Notes: generated by a model from the sequence alone, not told the origin. A stretch of 64,000 nucleotides of DNA from Rhodobacter sp. (GCA_020637515.1 JACKKG010000001.1:1704501-1768500), one strand, 5' to 3'. Positions 51,377-60,118 are shown, counted from the first letter of the stretch. Made by a program: numbers and translations.

Positions 51377-52525
51377 TTACTCCTGTTCGCGGCGCGTGAC
51401 GCGCACCGCGATGCCGTCGGTGACGTATTCCTGCCCCACCACGATCACGTCGGCGACCGTCGGCAGGCCCGAAACCCAGAACCCTTGCGGCGCATCGCGC
51501 AGCACGGTGACGGGCTGGAAAAAGGTGTGGTCGGTGTCGTCCACCAGACGCAGGCCCAGCGTGCCGTCGTCGTTCAGCGTCAGCGCCGAACCCGGCACCA
51601 GATGGCCGCGCGTCGCGGTGGCGGCGACCAGCATGTCGGCGCTGAGCCCGTCGCGGATCGCCAGATCGGTGTTCGGCACCGTTACCTCGACCCGAAAGGT
51701 GCGCGTCGCGGCATCGGCGGAACGCGCCAGAAAGGTGACGCGGCCCGTCACCTGCATGCCGTTCGACAGGCGCGCACCGGCCAGCGCCCCTTCGGCCAGC
51801 CGGTCCACCTGCGATTCGGCGGCGAAGCCGACGATCAGCATCGGATCGAGACGAATCACCGTGGCGCAAAGCCCGCCCGACGCCATCAGCGAGCCGCGCT
51901 CGGCCGAGTTCGCCTCGAGCACCCCGGCGAAGGGGGCGGTGATCGTCAGGCGCGCCAGTTCCGTGCGCGCGGCTTCGATCCCGGCGCTGGCGGCCTCGAC
52001 CCCGGCGCGCGCGCTTTCCACCGCGGCGTCGGCCGAGGCGGTGCTGTTCTGCGCGCGGTAACCTTCCTGCGACAGGCGGGTGACGGTCTGCTGTTCGATG
52101 GTGGCCGCGTCCAGCCTGGCGCGCGCCTCGGTGAGGCGGGCCTCGGCCTCGGCCAGCATGGCGTTGCGGGTGCCCGGGTCCAGTTCGCACAGCACCTCGC
52201 CGGCGCTGACCAGACTGCCGCGCAGCCGCGGCTCGGACACCACCAGGCCGCCGGTCTGGGCGCGCACCTCGACCTGACGCGAGGCGGCGGTGCGCCCGCG
52301 CAGGACCACGGCGCTGTCCAGGTCGCGTTCCTCGATGCGCTGCACGACCACGGCAAAGGGCGCGTCCTCGGCCGGCGCCGTGACCGCAGCCGCGGCGGTT
52401 TCGGCGGCGGTGTCCGCGCTGGCGGGTTCGACCCCGGCCAGGGCCATCAGCGACCCGCGTTCCATCACGAAGAGATAGAGGAACGCCAGCACCAGCGCGG
52501 CGGTCAGTGGGGGCACGATACGCAT
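51377..52525 (-). CDS. RND efflux periplasmic adaptor subunit (HlyD/AcrA family)
   Basis: Membrane-fusion protein of 382 residues linking the RND pump to an outer-membrane channel. One N-terminal helix (PPLTAALVLAFLYLFVMERGS), lipoyl-like halves VEVRAQTGGLVVSEPRLRGS and ITAPFAGVLEANSAERGSLM, and a long alpha-helical hairpin between them (AMLAEAEARLTEARARLDAATIEQQTV). There is no lipobox, so it is anchored by its N-terminal helix. Start at 52525; three bases separate its stop from the pump gene. Confidence 0.92.
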   Translation of the reverse strand: MRIVPPLTAALVLAFLYLFVMERGSLMALAGVEPASADTAAETAAAAVTAPAEDAPFAVVVQRIEERDLDSAVVLRGRTAASRQVEVRAQTGGLVVSEPRLRGSLVSAGEVLCELDPGTRNAMLAEAEARLTEARARLDAATIEQQTVTRLSQEGYRAQNSTASADAAVESARAGVEAASAGIEAARTELARLTITAPFAGVLEANSAERGSLMASGGLCATVIRLDPMLIVGFAAESQVDRLAEGALAGARLSNGMQVTGRVTFLARSADAATRTFRVEVTVPNTDLAIRDGLSADMLVAATATRGHLVPGSALTLNDDGTLGLRLVDDTDHTFFQPVTVLRDAPQGFWVSGLPTVADVIVVGQEYVTDGIAVRVTRREQE

Positions 52526-52856
52526 TGCGGCACCTGTTCCTGTCTGTCGCCCGGGCCGGGCCGTGGGCATACCATCACGTCCGATCCCGCAAGGTCACGG
52601 CGAATTGACAGGCAGATAGGCGGAAAGCGTCGGAATTTCAATTCCGCGCGCGCGCGACGTGCACCGAAAGCGATGCAAGGCACGGCCCGCCCCCGCGCAA
52701 GGCATCCACAGGACCGTCCTGACGGGAAAAGCGGCGATCCGCCGCCCGATGCCGGGGTGCAGGCTTGGCAGCGCGGCGCCTTCGGGCTATGACGGGCCAC
52801 GGCCCTGCGCGCCTGCCCGCGCGCACCCGCCCCGCGGCAGAACTCGGAGACCAGAC
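52526..52856. promoter_or_regulatory. Divergent gap between the RND operon and the TPR gene, with palindrome
   Basis: A 331-base divergent gap with no convincing gene. CGGAATT-TC-AATTCCG at 52631-52646 is a perfect 7-base inverted repeat, about 110 bases from the RND adaptor start. It is AT-rich in a GC-rich setting and may be an operator for a regulator controlling the efflux operon, but no regulator gene is next to it. Confidence 0.45.
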
Positions 52857-53513
52857 GTGAGCAACCCCGACAGTTTCATCGACGAGGTGAACGAGGAACT
52901 CAAACGCGACCGCCTGTTCGCCGGCATCCGCAAATACGGCTGGATCGCGGTGCTGGCCGTGGTGGTGGCGGTCGGGGCGACCAGTTGGAACGAATGGCGC
53001 AAGGCCCGCGACGAGGCCGCCGCGCAGGCCTTTGGCGACTCGGTCGTCGCGGCGCTGGACGATCAGGACCCGGCCCAACGGTTGATCGCCCTTCAGGCGA
53101 TCGCCGCGCAGGGCGATCGTCAGGGCATCCTGTCGCTGCTGATCGCCGCGACCGATCTGGCGGCGCAGGACCGACCCGCGGCGCTGGCCGCGCTGGCCGG
53201 CGTGGAAAGCGACGCCGCCCTGCCGATGAGCTATCGCCAGATCGCGGCGCTGAAGCGCGTGACGCTGGGCGGCGCCGACATCCCCGCCGACGAGCGCCGC
53301 GCCACGTTGCAGGGGCTGGCTGCGCCCGGTCAGGCGTTCCGCCCGCTGGCGCTGGAGCAACTGGCGCTTCTGGCGATGGAAACCGGCGATCACGACGGGG
53401 CCTTGCAGCAGGCCCAGGCGCTGTTGCAGGAACCGAACCTGACCGATGCCCTGCGCCGGCGCGTGGCGCAACTGATTGTCGTGCTGGGCGGTCTGCCCGG
53501 CGATCTAGGCTGA
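52857..53513 (+). CDS. TPR-like membrane protein (YfgM-like)
   Basis: A 218-residue protein with an N-terminal cytosolic tail, one transmembrane helix (KYGWIAVLAVVVAVGATSW) and a periplasmic region of helical, Ala-rich repeats (LAAQDRPAALAALAGVE, LRRRVAQLIVVLGG) like the tetratricopeptide/YfgM ancillary SecYEG protein. The GTG at 52857 is preceded by GGAGA and opens MSNPDSFIDEVNEELKRDR, a typical N-terminus. bamB and der follow in the order yfgM-bamB-der, as in enterobacteria, which supports the identity. Confidence 0.8.
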   Translation: MSNPDSFIDEVNEELKRDRLFAGIRKYGWIAVLAVVVAVGATSWNEWRKARDEAAAQAFGDSVVAALDDQDPAQRLIALQAIAAQGDRQGILSLLIAATDLAAQDRPAALAALAGVESDAALPMSYRQIAALKRVTLGGADIPADERRATLQGLAAPGQAFRPLALEQLALLAMETGDHDGALQQAQALLQEPNLTDALRRRVAQLIVVLGGLPGDLG

Positions 53514-53547
53514 CCGCCCGATGGCGGCAATCCCCGGAGACCGGCTT

Positions 53548-54858
53548 GTGAGCGTGTTCAGAACCCTGGCCCTGGTCGGCATCGCCGCGTTGGCGATCAC
53601 CGGCTGCAATCGCGAACGCCCGTTGGAGGGCGAGCGCGTGAACCTGCGCGCGCCCTGGGGCGGACAGGATGCAACCAACGAGAACCGCGCGGCGCCGATC
53701 AGCATTCCGGCGGCGCGCGCGAACGGCGCCTGGACCCAGCGCCAGGGCAGCGCCGGCGGCCGGCCGGTCAACCCGTCGCTCTCGGCCACGCCGCAGCTGG
53801 CCTGGTCGGTGCCGATCGGCGCCGGTGACAGCCGCCGGGTGCGCCTGACCACCGACCCGGTGTCGGATGGCGCGCGCATCTACACGCTGGACGCCCACGC
53901 CCGCGTTCAGGCCACGACCCCCTCGGGTCAGGTGGTCTGGAGCGAGGACATAACCCCGGCCCGCGATCGGAGCAACTCGGCCTCGGGCGGTGCGCTGGCG
54001 GTGTCGGGCGGCAAGCTGTTCGTGGCCTCGGCCTATGCGTTCCTGGCGGCGCTGGACGCCGACACCGGGCGCGAGCTGTGGCGGGTCGATTTCGACGCGC
54101 CGCTGACCGGCTCGCCTGCCGTCCAGGGCAACAGCGTCTACGTCACCGCCGCCGACAGCACGATGTGGAGCCTCGACATCGCGGACGGCCGCATCCAGTG
54201 GACGATCCCCGGCACGCCCTCGATGAGCACCTATGCGCGCGGCTCGGCCGCAGCCATTGCCGGCGATTTCGTGATCTTCCCGACGCAGGCCGGCGAATTG
54301 ACGGCGGTGCGCCGCTCGAACGGCGGACGGGCCTGGACGACGGTCGCCACCGGCCGCCGGCTGGGGGCCGCGTCCTCGACCATCTCGGCGCTGACGGGCG
54401 ATCCGGTGGTGGACGGCGGGCGCATCTATGCCGCCAACCAGTCGGGCCGCATCTTTGCCATCGACGCCCGCACTGGCCAGGACATCTGGTCCGTGGACGA
54501 AGGGGCCTTTGCCCCGGTCTGGCCGGTTGGCGGATCGGTGTTCCTGGTCAGCGACCAGAACCGCCTGATGCGGCTGGACGCGCGTGACGGCTCGGTGATC
54601 TGGGCGCAGCAACTGCCGCTCTATACGACCGAGCGGGTGCGCCGGCGCCTGGGCATCTACCCGCAGCACGGGCCGGTTCTGGCCGGCGGCCGCCTGTGGG
54701 TCGCGTCGGGCGACGGCGTGCTCAGGGGCTTCGATCCGGCCTCGGGCGAGACGGTGGCGCAGATCGAGATTCCCGGCGGCGCGGCCTCGGGGCCGATCGT
54801 CGTGGGCGGCGCCATGTATATCCTGTCGCGCGACGGTGCGCTGCTGGCCTATCGCTGA
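53548..54858 (+). CDS. bamB: BamB-like outer membrane assembly lipoprotein (beta-propeller)
   Basis: Outer-membrane lipoprotein of the BAM complex that helps insert beta-barrel proteins. 436 residues. The signal peptide ends in the lipobox ITGC (Cys20), then PQQ-like beta-propeller blades repeat motifs such as VYVTAADSTMWSLDIADGRI and FAIDARTGQDIWSVDEG, LRGFDPASGETVAQIEI. I use the GTG at 53548, with GGAGA upstream, because the signal peptide begins there; the ATG at 53521 would add a non-hydrophobic extension. Its place between the TPR gene and der supports the identity. Confidence 0.88.
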   Translation: MSVFRTLALVGIAALAITGCNRERPLEGERVNLRAPWGGQDATNENRAAPISIPAARANGAWTQRQGSAGGRPVNPSLSATPQLAWSVPIGAGDSRRVRLTTDPVSDGARIYTLDAHARVQATTPSGQVVWSEDITPARDRSNSASGGALAVSGGKLFVASAYAFLAALDADTGRELWRVDFDAPLTGSPAVQGNSVYVTAADSTMWSLDIADGRIQWTIPGTPSMSTYARGSAAAIAGDFVIFPTQAGELTAVRRSNGGRAWTTVATGRRLGAASSTISALTGDPVVDGGRIYAANQSGRIFAIDARTGQDIWSVDEGAFAPVWPVGGSVFLVSDQNRLMRLDARDGSVIWAQQLPLYTTERVRRRLGIYPQHGPVLAGGRLWVASGDGVLRGFDPASGETVAQIEIPGGAASGPIVVGGAMYILSRDGALLAYR

Positions 54859-54918
54859 CGCTTTACAAAGCCCGCGCCGGCGCCTATGTCGGCGCCTTCG
54901 CACGCTCTGGAGGGCGCG

Positions 54919-56391
54919 ATGAGCTTTACCCTGGCCCTGGTCGGCCGCCCGAATGTGGGCAAGTCCACACTGTTCAACCGCCTGGTCGGCAAACGCCTGG
55001 CGCTGGTCGATGACCAGCCCGGCGTCACGCGCGATCTGCGCGAGGGGGCGGCGCGGTTGGGCGACATGCGCTTTACGGTGATCGACACGGCCGGTCTGGA
55101 AAATGTCACCGACGACAGCCTTCAGGGCCGGATGCGCCGGCTGACCGAACGCGCGGTCGAGATGGTGGATGTCTGCCTGTTCATGATCGACGCGCGGGTT
55201 GGCGTCACCCCGGCCGACGAGATATTTGCCGACATCCTGCGCCGCCGCGCCCGCCATGTGATCCTGGCCGCCAACAAGGCCGAAGGCAACGCCGGCGAGG
55301 GGGGCTTTCTGGAAGCCTATTCGCTGGGTCTGGGCGAGCCCGTGCGCCTGTCCGCCGAGCACGGCCAGGGGATGGAGGAACTCTATCACGTCCTGCGCCC
55401 CCTCGCGCAGACCTTCGACGCCCGCGAAGAGGCCGAGGCCCCCGTCACCGATGTCGCCATCGCCGAAGACAGCGAGGACGACAACACCGCGGGCGAGGAC
55501 GCCCCCGCCTGGGCGCCAACCGAAAAACGCCCGCTTCAGGTGGCGGTGATCGGCCGCCCCAACGCCGGCAAATCGACGCTCATCAACCAGATCATCGGCG
55601 AGGACCGCCTGCTGACCGGGCCCGAGGCTGGCATCACCCGCGATTCCATCGCGCTGCCCTTCACCTGGAACGGCACGCCGATGCGGCTGTTCGACACCGC
55701 CGGGATGCGCCGCCGTGCCCGGGTGAACGACAAGGTCGAGAAACTCTCGGTCGCCGACGGCCTCAGGGCGGTGAAATTCGCCGAGGTGGTCGTCGTTCTG
55801 CTGGACGCCGCCATTCCCTTCGAAACCCAGGACCTGCGCATCGCCGATCTCGCCGAGACCGAGGGCCGCGCCGTCGTGGTCGCGGTCAACAAATGGGACC
55901 TCGAGGACGAGAAGCAGGACAAGCTCCGCGCCCTGCTCGAAGCCTTCGAGCGTATGCTGCCGCAATTGAAGGGTGCGCCCCTGGTGACGGTTTCGGCCAG
56001 GACCGGGCGCGGGCTCGACCGTCTGCACGCGGCGATCCTGCGCGCGCACGCGATCTGGAACCGCCGCGTCGGCACCTCGCGGCTGAACCAGTGGCTGGGC
56101 GCGATGACCGAATCGCACCCGCCGCCCGCACCCGGCGGCCGCCGGATCAAGCTGCGCTACATTACCCAGGCCAAGACCCGCCCGCCAGGCTTCGTGGTCA
56201 AATGCTCGCACCCCGAGGACCTGCCCGAAAGCTATCGCCGCTACCTGGTGAACGGGCTACGCGACAGTTTCGACATGCCGGGCACGCCGATCCGGCTGTA
56301 TTTCCGCGGCTCGGGCGATCAGAATCCCTACCGCGCGCGCAAATCCTCGCAGCCCTCGCGCCTGAAAAAGCACATCAAGCCCGGGCACTGA
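54919..56391 (+). CDS. der: Ribosome-assembly GTPase Der (EngA)
   Basis: GTPase with two G domains needed for 50S subunit maturation. 490 residues: domain 1 has GRPNVGKSTLF, DTAGLENV and NKAEG; an acidic linker (VAIAEDSEDDNTAGEDA) follows; domain 2 has GRPNAGKSTLI, DTAGMRRRARV and NKWDLEDEK; the C-terminal KH-like domain includes RRIKLRYITQAKTRPPGFVV. Start at 54919 gives the canonical MSFTLALVGRPNVGK. Last gene of the TPR-bamB-der cluster. Confidence 0.97.
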   Translation: MSFTLALVGRPNVGKSTLFNRLVGKRLALVDDQPGVTRDLREGAARLGDMRFTVIDTAGLENVTDDSLQGRMRRLTERAVEMVDVCLFMIDARVGVTPADEIFADILRRRARHVILAANKAEGNAGEGGFLEAYSLGLGEPVRLSAEHGQGMEELYHVLRPLAQTFDAREEAEAPVTDVAIAEDSEDDNTAGEDAPAWAPTEKRPLQVAVIGRPNAGKSTLINQIIGEDRLLTGPEAGITRDSIALPFTWNGTPMRLFDTAGMRRRARVNDKVEKLSVADGLRAVKFAEVVVVLLDAAIPFETQDLRIADLAETEGRAVVVAVNKWDLEDEKQDKLRALLEAFERMLPQLKGAPLVTVSARTGRGLDRLHAAILRAHAIWNRRVGTSRLNQWLGAMTESHPPPAPGGRRIKLRYITQAKTRPPGFVVKCSHPEDLPESYRRYLVNGLRDSFDMPGTPIRLYFRGSGDQNPYRARKSSQPSRLKKHIKPGH

Positions 56392-56406
56392 CCGCGCCCG
56401 TCTTTG

Positions 56407-56500
56407 TGCGTCAAATATCCTCGGGGGTATCCAAAGGGGGTGGAAAACCCCCTTTGGCGGGGGGTGCGGGGGGCTGGCCCCCCGCGACCCCGGGTCGCGC
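56407..56500 (-). repeat. Two-hairpin intergenic element, diverged copy C (reverse orientation)
   Basis: Hairpin CCAAAGGGGGT (56431-56441) with ACCCCCTTTGG (56447-56457), next to a GGGGGGC/GCCCCCC pair further right and a left end GTGCGTCAAATATCC. Read on the reverse strand this repeats the layout of copies A and B (first G/C hairpin, A-CCCCCC-GC-like spacer, second hairpin, tail with TATTT). It lies between convergent der and dddP and can terminate both. Confidence 0.6.
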
Positions 56501-56507
56501 GCGCGCC

Positions 56508-57842
56508 TCAGCCCATCAAGGCCGGGTCCAGCGGATAGCGCGTCAGGTTCTCGTAGCCGGTCTCGGTGATCAGCACCTGGTCTTCCAGCTTGATCGAGAA
56601 ATCCCCGCCCTCGGGCGAGACCAGCGCCTCGACGCACAGCACCATGCCGGGTTCCAGCGCCGCGTCAAAGGCGCCGGGCACCCAGCCGTCGGGGTAGGGC
56701 ACATAGGGCCACTCGTCGCACAATCCGACGCCGTGCATCTTGCACGAATACTTCTGAGCCCAATATTGCGCGTCCAGCTGGTGGCCGGAATGCACCAGTT
56801 CCTCGATCGTCACGCCGGGTTTCAGCAGCGCCATGTTCTGCGCGATGTGATCGACCGCGTGATGCATGGCCGAGATCATCGCGTTCGTGGGGCGCTGATC
56901 GCCGATCCACCAGGTGCGGCTGATGTCGATGCAGATCCCGTAGCTGCCGATCAGGTCGGTGTCGAAGGCGACGATCTCGTTCGGCTGGATGATCCGCGGC
57001 CCGCATTCCTGGAACCAGGGGTTGGTGCGCGGCCCCGAGGCCAGAAGCCGCGTCTCGATCCACTCGCCGCCGCGGCGAATGTTGGATTTATGCAGCTCGG
57101 CCCAGACGTCATCCTCGGATACGCCACCTTTCGGGATCGCTGTCCGGGCGAAATGTTCCATTTCGGACATCGCGGATTCGCAGGCGTGATGCGCGGCCCG
57201 CATCGCGAGGATCTCGTCGGGGCCCTTCACCGCGCGCGCGCGCTCGGTCACTTCCTCGCCCTCGTGGATCTCGAAACCCGCGCGCTCCAGGGCCTTCAAT
57301 CCCAGGATCTGGATCTTGTCCACCGCGAGGCGCCGGTTGGTGCCGGCATGGGCGCGCATCACCTCGTCGATCTGTCCGGCAAAGCTGCGTGCGTCCTGGG
57401 CCCCCTTGTCGCCCGACACCGCGTAGAAAAAGGACGCCCCGTGGCGCAATTCCCGGACCAGCGGATTGAAATCCACCAGGAAGGGCGCCTGCTTGTATTC
57501 CCAGACCACCATGTGCCCGTCGGCGCAGACCAGGCAGGCGCGGAACGGGTTGTGGCTGTTCCACAACTGCATGTTCGTGGTGTCGGTCGCGTAGCGGATG
57601 TTCAGCGGGTCGAACAGCAACAAGCCGCCGAGATCGCGCGCGACGATCGCATCGACCAGCCGTTGCAGCCGATAGCCCCGCATCCGCGCCAGATCGGGCA
57701 GCAACAGGCCCGCCGCCTCCCATTCGCGAAACGCCAGTTGGGTTGGCCCGATCTCGACCCGGTCGTTGTCGTTGGGCGTGCCGTCCGCCAGCGTTGCACC
57801 GCGGCTGGGGTCGATCTTGCGTCGGTCAGCGTAGTGGTCCAT
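56508..57842 (-). CDS. dddP: Dimethylsulfoniopropionate lyase DddP (M24 peptidase fold)
   Basis: Cleaves DMSP to dimethyl sulfide and acrylate. 444 residues with strong resemblance throughout to roseobacter DddP: KIDPSRGATLADGTPNDNDR, FDPLNIRYATDTTNMQLWNSH, EWIETRLLASGPRTNPWFQE and LITETGYENLTRYP. It keeps the M24 creatinase-like fold with metal ligands Asp294, Asp296, Asp306, His370, Glu405 and Glu420 (FDTDLIGSYGICIDIS, HGVGLCDE, CVEALVS, KLEDQVLIT), which match the known DddP ligands as I remember them. AGGAGGAG precedes ATG 57842. It is divergent from the DUF3445 gene, with a palindrome between the two. Confidence 0.92.
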   Translation of the reverse strand: MDHYADRRKIDPSRGATLADGTPNDNDRVEIGPTQLAFREWEAAGLLLPDLARMRGYRLQRLVDAIVARDLGGLLLFDPLNIRYATDTTNMQLWNSHNPFRACLVCADGHMVVWEYKQAPFLVDFNPLVRELRHGASFFYAVSGDKGAQDARSFAGQIDEVMRAHAGTNRRLAVDKIQILGLKALERAGFEIHEGEEVTERARAVKGPDEILAMRAAHHACESAMSEMEHFARTAIPKGGVSEDDVWAELHKSNIRRGGEWIETRLLASGPRTNPWFQECGPRIIQPNEIVAFDTDLIGSYGICIDISRTWWIGDQRPTNAMISAMHHAVDHIAQNMALLKPGVTIEELVHSGHQLDAQYWAQKYSCKMHGVGLCDEWPYVPYPDGWVPGAFDAALEPGMVLCVEALVSPEGGDFSIKLEDQVLITETGYENLTRYPLDPALMG

Positions 57843-57881
57843 GGTCGCTCCTCCTGTCCGCTGAGCCTGCGGGTTTCGTGC

Positions 57882-57897
57882 TGGACAGTCTTGTCCA
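57882..57897. promoter_or_regulatory. Candidate operator between dddP and DUF3445 gene
   Basis: TGGACA-GTCT-TGTCCA at 57882-57897 is a perfect 6-base inverted repeat with a 4-base centre in the 78-base divergent gap (dddP start 57842, DUF3445 start 57921). It is placed to affect both promoters and looks like a site for a dimeric repressor or activator. Confidence 0.6.
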
Positions 57898-57920
57898 ATA
57901 GCGACCGGAGGATCGGAAAC

Positions 57921-58700
57921 ATGGCGGTTTTGCACGGTTCGCTGCCGGTCCTGCCCTGGCGCGACCCGCGCCTTTCGCGGCTGCCGGGCATCCAGCCGCT
58001 GGACCCGGCCGACTGGCTCAGGGTGGACGCGGCCTATGCCGGCCAGATGGCCGAGCGCGAGCGCCTGATCGCCACCTGTCCGGACGCCGTGCATGGACTG
58101 CTGCCCGCCGCCGTCGCCGCCGCGCGCGAACTTTACGACGCGGTGCTGCCCCGCCTGCCGGGGCTGGGGTTCGCCCCCGAGGGGGGCGGCTGGCGCTGTC
58201 CCGATGGCCGGCATGTCGTGCCCAACCCCGCGCAGCCGCTGCTGTCCCTGGGTCGCCTGCTGCAAGAGGATTTCTGCCTGATGCAGGACGGGCCCGACGG
58301 CCACCACGTCCTGACCGGCGCGATCCTGTGCTTTCCGGCCAGTTGGACCCTGGCAGAGAAGCTGGGGCGCGGTTTGCCCGGCATCCATACGCCGGTCGCC
58401 GGCTATGCCGGCGATCTGGCGGTGCGGGTGCAGCGGTTGTTCGACGCGATCCGCCCCGAAGCCCCCCTGTGGCGCGCGAACGCGCTGACCTATGCCGATC
58501 CGGCGCTGCACCAGCCCCGGCGCGAGGGGCAGGAAAAACCGCCCACCCGCGGCCCGGACGGCTACGTCCGGTCCGAACGCCAGTGCCTGCTGCGTCTGCC
58601 GGTGTCGCGCGCGGTGGTGTTTTCGATCCACACCTATGTCGTGCGCGCCGATTCCCTGCCGTCCGAGGATCTGGCCCTGTTGCGACAGGGCCGGCACTAA
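57921..58700 (+). CDS. DUF3445 / heme-dependent oxidative N-demethylase-like protein
   Basis: A 259-residue protein matching DUF3445, the family of the haem-dependent oxidative N-demethylase alpha subunit (HODM). The N-terminal stretch LPGIQPLDPADWLRVDAAYAGQMAER is the family start; later VPNPAQPLLSLGRLLQEDFCLM and VLTGAILCFPASWTLAEKLG, HTPVAGYAGDLAVRVQRLF, SERQCLLRLP and FSIHTYVV are conserved. HODM proteins remove methyl groups from secondary or tertiary amines, but most members are uncharacterised. The start at 57921 has GGAGGA just upstream. Pairing with dddP is noteworthy because both act on small methylated compounds. Confidence 0.8.
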   Translation: MAVLHGSLPVLPWRDPRLSRLPGIQPLDPADWLRVDAAYAGQMAERERLIATCPDAVHGLLPAAVAAARELYDAVLPRLPGLGFAPEGGGWRCPDGRHVVPNPAQPLLSLGRLLQEDFCLMQDGPDGHHVLTGAILCFPASWTLAEKLGRGLPGIHTPVAGYAGDLAVRVQRLFDAIRPEAPLWRANALTYADPALHQPRREGQEKPPTRGPDGYVRSERQCLLRLPVSRAVVFSIHTYVVRADSLPSEDLALLRQGRH

Positions 58701-58730
58701 CACCGCAACCGCCCCCGCGCGGCCAGACGG

Positions 58731-59519
58731 CTAGGACAAACTGCCAAGCAGCGCCGCCCAGGCCCCAAGCGCGGCCGCGCGGGGCAGGGTGTCGCGCAGG
58801 GCCGCGCTGAGCCGTTCCTGATCGCGGTCGAGGCCGGGCAATCCGCGCGCGCGCAGCGGCCGCTGGGTGCCGAACATCTGGCCCCCGCTGCGCCCCTGCT
58901 CGCGTTCGAGCCGCGAATCGGGCCGGGCTTGCGGCAGCGGCTGGTCGGGGCGCGGCAGGGCCTGGCGACCGGGCGGCATGGGCGCCAGCAAGCGGGTATC
59001 CGGGTCGCCCGCCTGCATCAGAACGCCGGCGTCCAGGGCGCGGAATTCCTGCAACGTCAGCGCCAGCCCGCCGGGCTGCCAGACCAGCACCGACGGCGGC
59101 GCGGCTTCGAGCACCGGCAGCAGGCTGAGACGCCCTTCGCGGATCAGGTCGCGGGCGGCGCTTTCGGGGTCGGCGGGCAGCGCGCCGCGCCGTCTCAACA
59201 AGAACCCCAGTGCGTGTTGGTGCCGGCGCAGGGCGCGGGTCAGATGGACGCGCGCGAAATCCGGCCCCGAGCCCAGGCGCGGCCGCAGGACCCCCTCCAG
59301 CGCGCGGGTCGGCAGGGGCGCGGGGGCGAGGGTCAGCACCATGTCGAACGGGTCCGAACGGATGCGCAACCCGCCTGCGTTCAGCTTGATGCCGCCGATC
59401 CGCCGGCCGGCGCCGCGCAGGTCGTCGATCAGGAACTGCATGGCCAGTACAAGGTCGGGCACCGGCTCTTGCGGTCCGTACAGCAGGGTTGCCCCCGCGA
59501 TTCCCGTGCCCTTGCGCAT
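58731..59519 (-). CDS. Conserved-looking hypothetical protein
   Basis: A 262-residue predicted protein that I do not recognise. It begins MRKGTGIAGATLLYGPQEPV, has an N-terminal region with hydrophobic strands (DLVLAMQFLIDDLRGAG) and a central part with mixed helices (ARDLIREGRLSLLPVLEAAPPS); the tail is Arg/Gln/Pro-rich, ending with a short hydrophobic stretch. Composition is balanced enough to be protein-like, and it is the longest frame in the region. It lies on the reverse strand and converges on the DUF3445 gene, ending 30 bases past it. No domain or motif points to a function. Confidence 0.55.
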   Translation of the reverse strand: MRKGTGIAGATLLYGPQEPVPDLVLAMQFLIDDLRGAGRRIGGIKLNAGGLRIRSDPFDMVLTLAPAPLPTRALEGVLRPRLGSGPDFARVHLTRALRRHQHALGFLLRRRGALPADPESAARDLIREGRLSLLPVLEAAPPSVLVWQPGGLALTLQEFRALDAGVLMQAGDPDTRLLAPMPPGRQALPRPDQPLPQARPDSRLEREQGRSGGQMFGTQRPLRARGLPGLDRDQERLSAALRDTLPRAAALGAWAALLGSLS

Positions 59520-59646
59520 CCAACCCGATCCTTTCGCGCCTGCGCCGACAGGATACCACCGGGTCGCGTGCTGCGAATGGCGAAAATCGTTACAATTTCA
59601 TGGACAAGCCACCGCGTGCCCGGCCGTGGGACCCAAGAGGCGGACC

Positions 59647-60033
59647 TCAGAAATAACGGTAGAGGCCCCAGTCGTAGAACAGTTGCTGGATCTGGCGCGT
59701 GATCTGGTCCCAAAGCCCGGGTTGCGCGCGCAGCACGGCATAGATCACGAAAATGCCGACGATCAGCGCGATCCGGCCCAGCCCGCTTTTGCGGGGTTGC
59801 GAGACGCTGCCCTGCATCGTGCTGCCGCCGCCTTGCAACAGGCCCCAGGGCCCGCTGGGTTGGCCCGATTTGCGCGAAAAGGACGCCGGCGCGCTGCCCG
59901 TGCGTGCGCCCGCCGCCCGGGTGGTGCCGCTCGCGGGCGTGGCGGCGCGCGGGGGCGGGTCCAGCAGATAGTTCCGGTGCTGATACTTGCGATTCGCCGG
60001 GTGCCGGATGTCGATGGGATGATACTTGCTCAT
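59647..60033 (-). CDS. Small single-helix membrane protein, function unknown
   Basis: A 128-residue predicted protein starting MSKYHPIDIRHPANRKYQHR, then a Gly/Ser/Pro/Thr-rich linker, then one transmembrane helix (RIALIVGIFVIYAVLRAQPG) and a short C-terminal tail (GLYRYF). The basic N-terminus suggests a cytosolic tail. It is encoded downstream of glnA on the other side of its terminator, on the same strand. No family recognised; a real gene is plausible given the conventional N-terminus and helix. Confidence 0.5.
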   Translation of the reverse strand: MSKYHPIDIRHPANRKYQHRNYLLDPPPRAATPASGTTRAAGARTGSAPASFSRKSGQPSGPWGLLQGGGSTMQGSVSQPRKSGLGRIALIVGIFVIYAVLRAQPGLWDQITRQIQQLFYDWGLYRYF

Positions 60034-60072
60034 GCCCCCAGAATAGCACGCGGCGCGCCCTTCGCACGCAGG

Positions 60073-60100
60073 AAAAAGGGGCGCCCGAAGGCGCCCCTTT
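60073..60100 (-). terminator. Rho-independent terminator of glnA
   Basis: AAAGGGGCGCC (60075-60085) pairs with GGCGCCCCTTT (60090-60100) around CGAA; read leftward the stem ends in a T run (AAAAA, 60073-60077 on +). It lies 18 bases after the glnA stop. Confidence 0.88.
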
Positions 60101-60118
60101 CGATCCGTCCGCCGCCGA

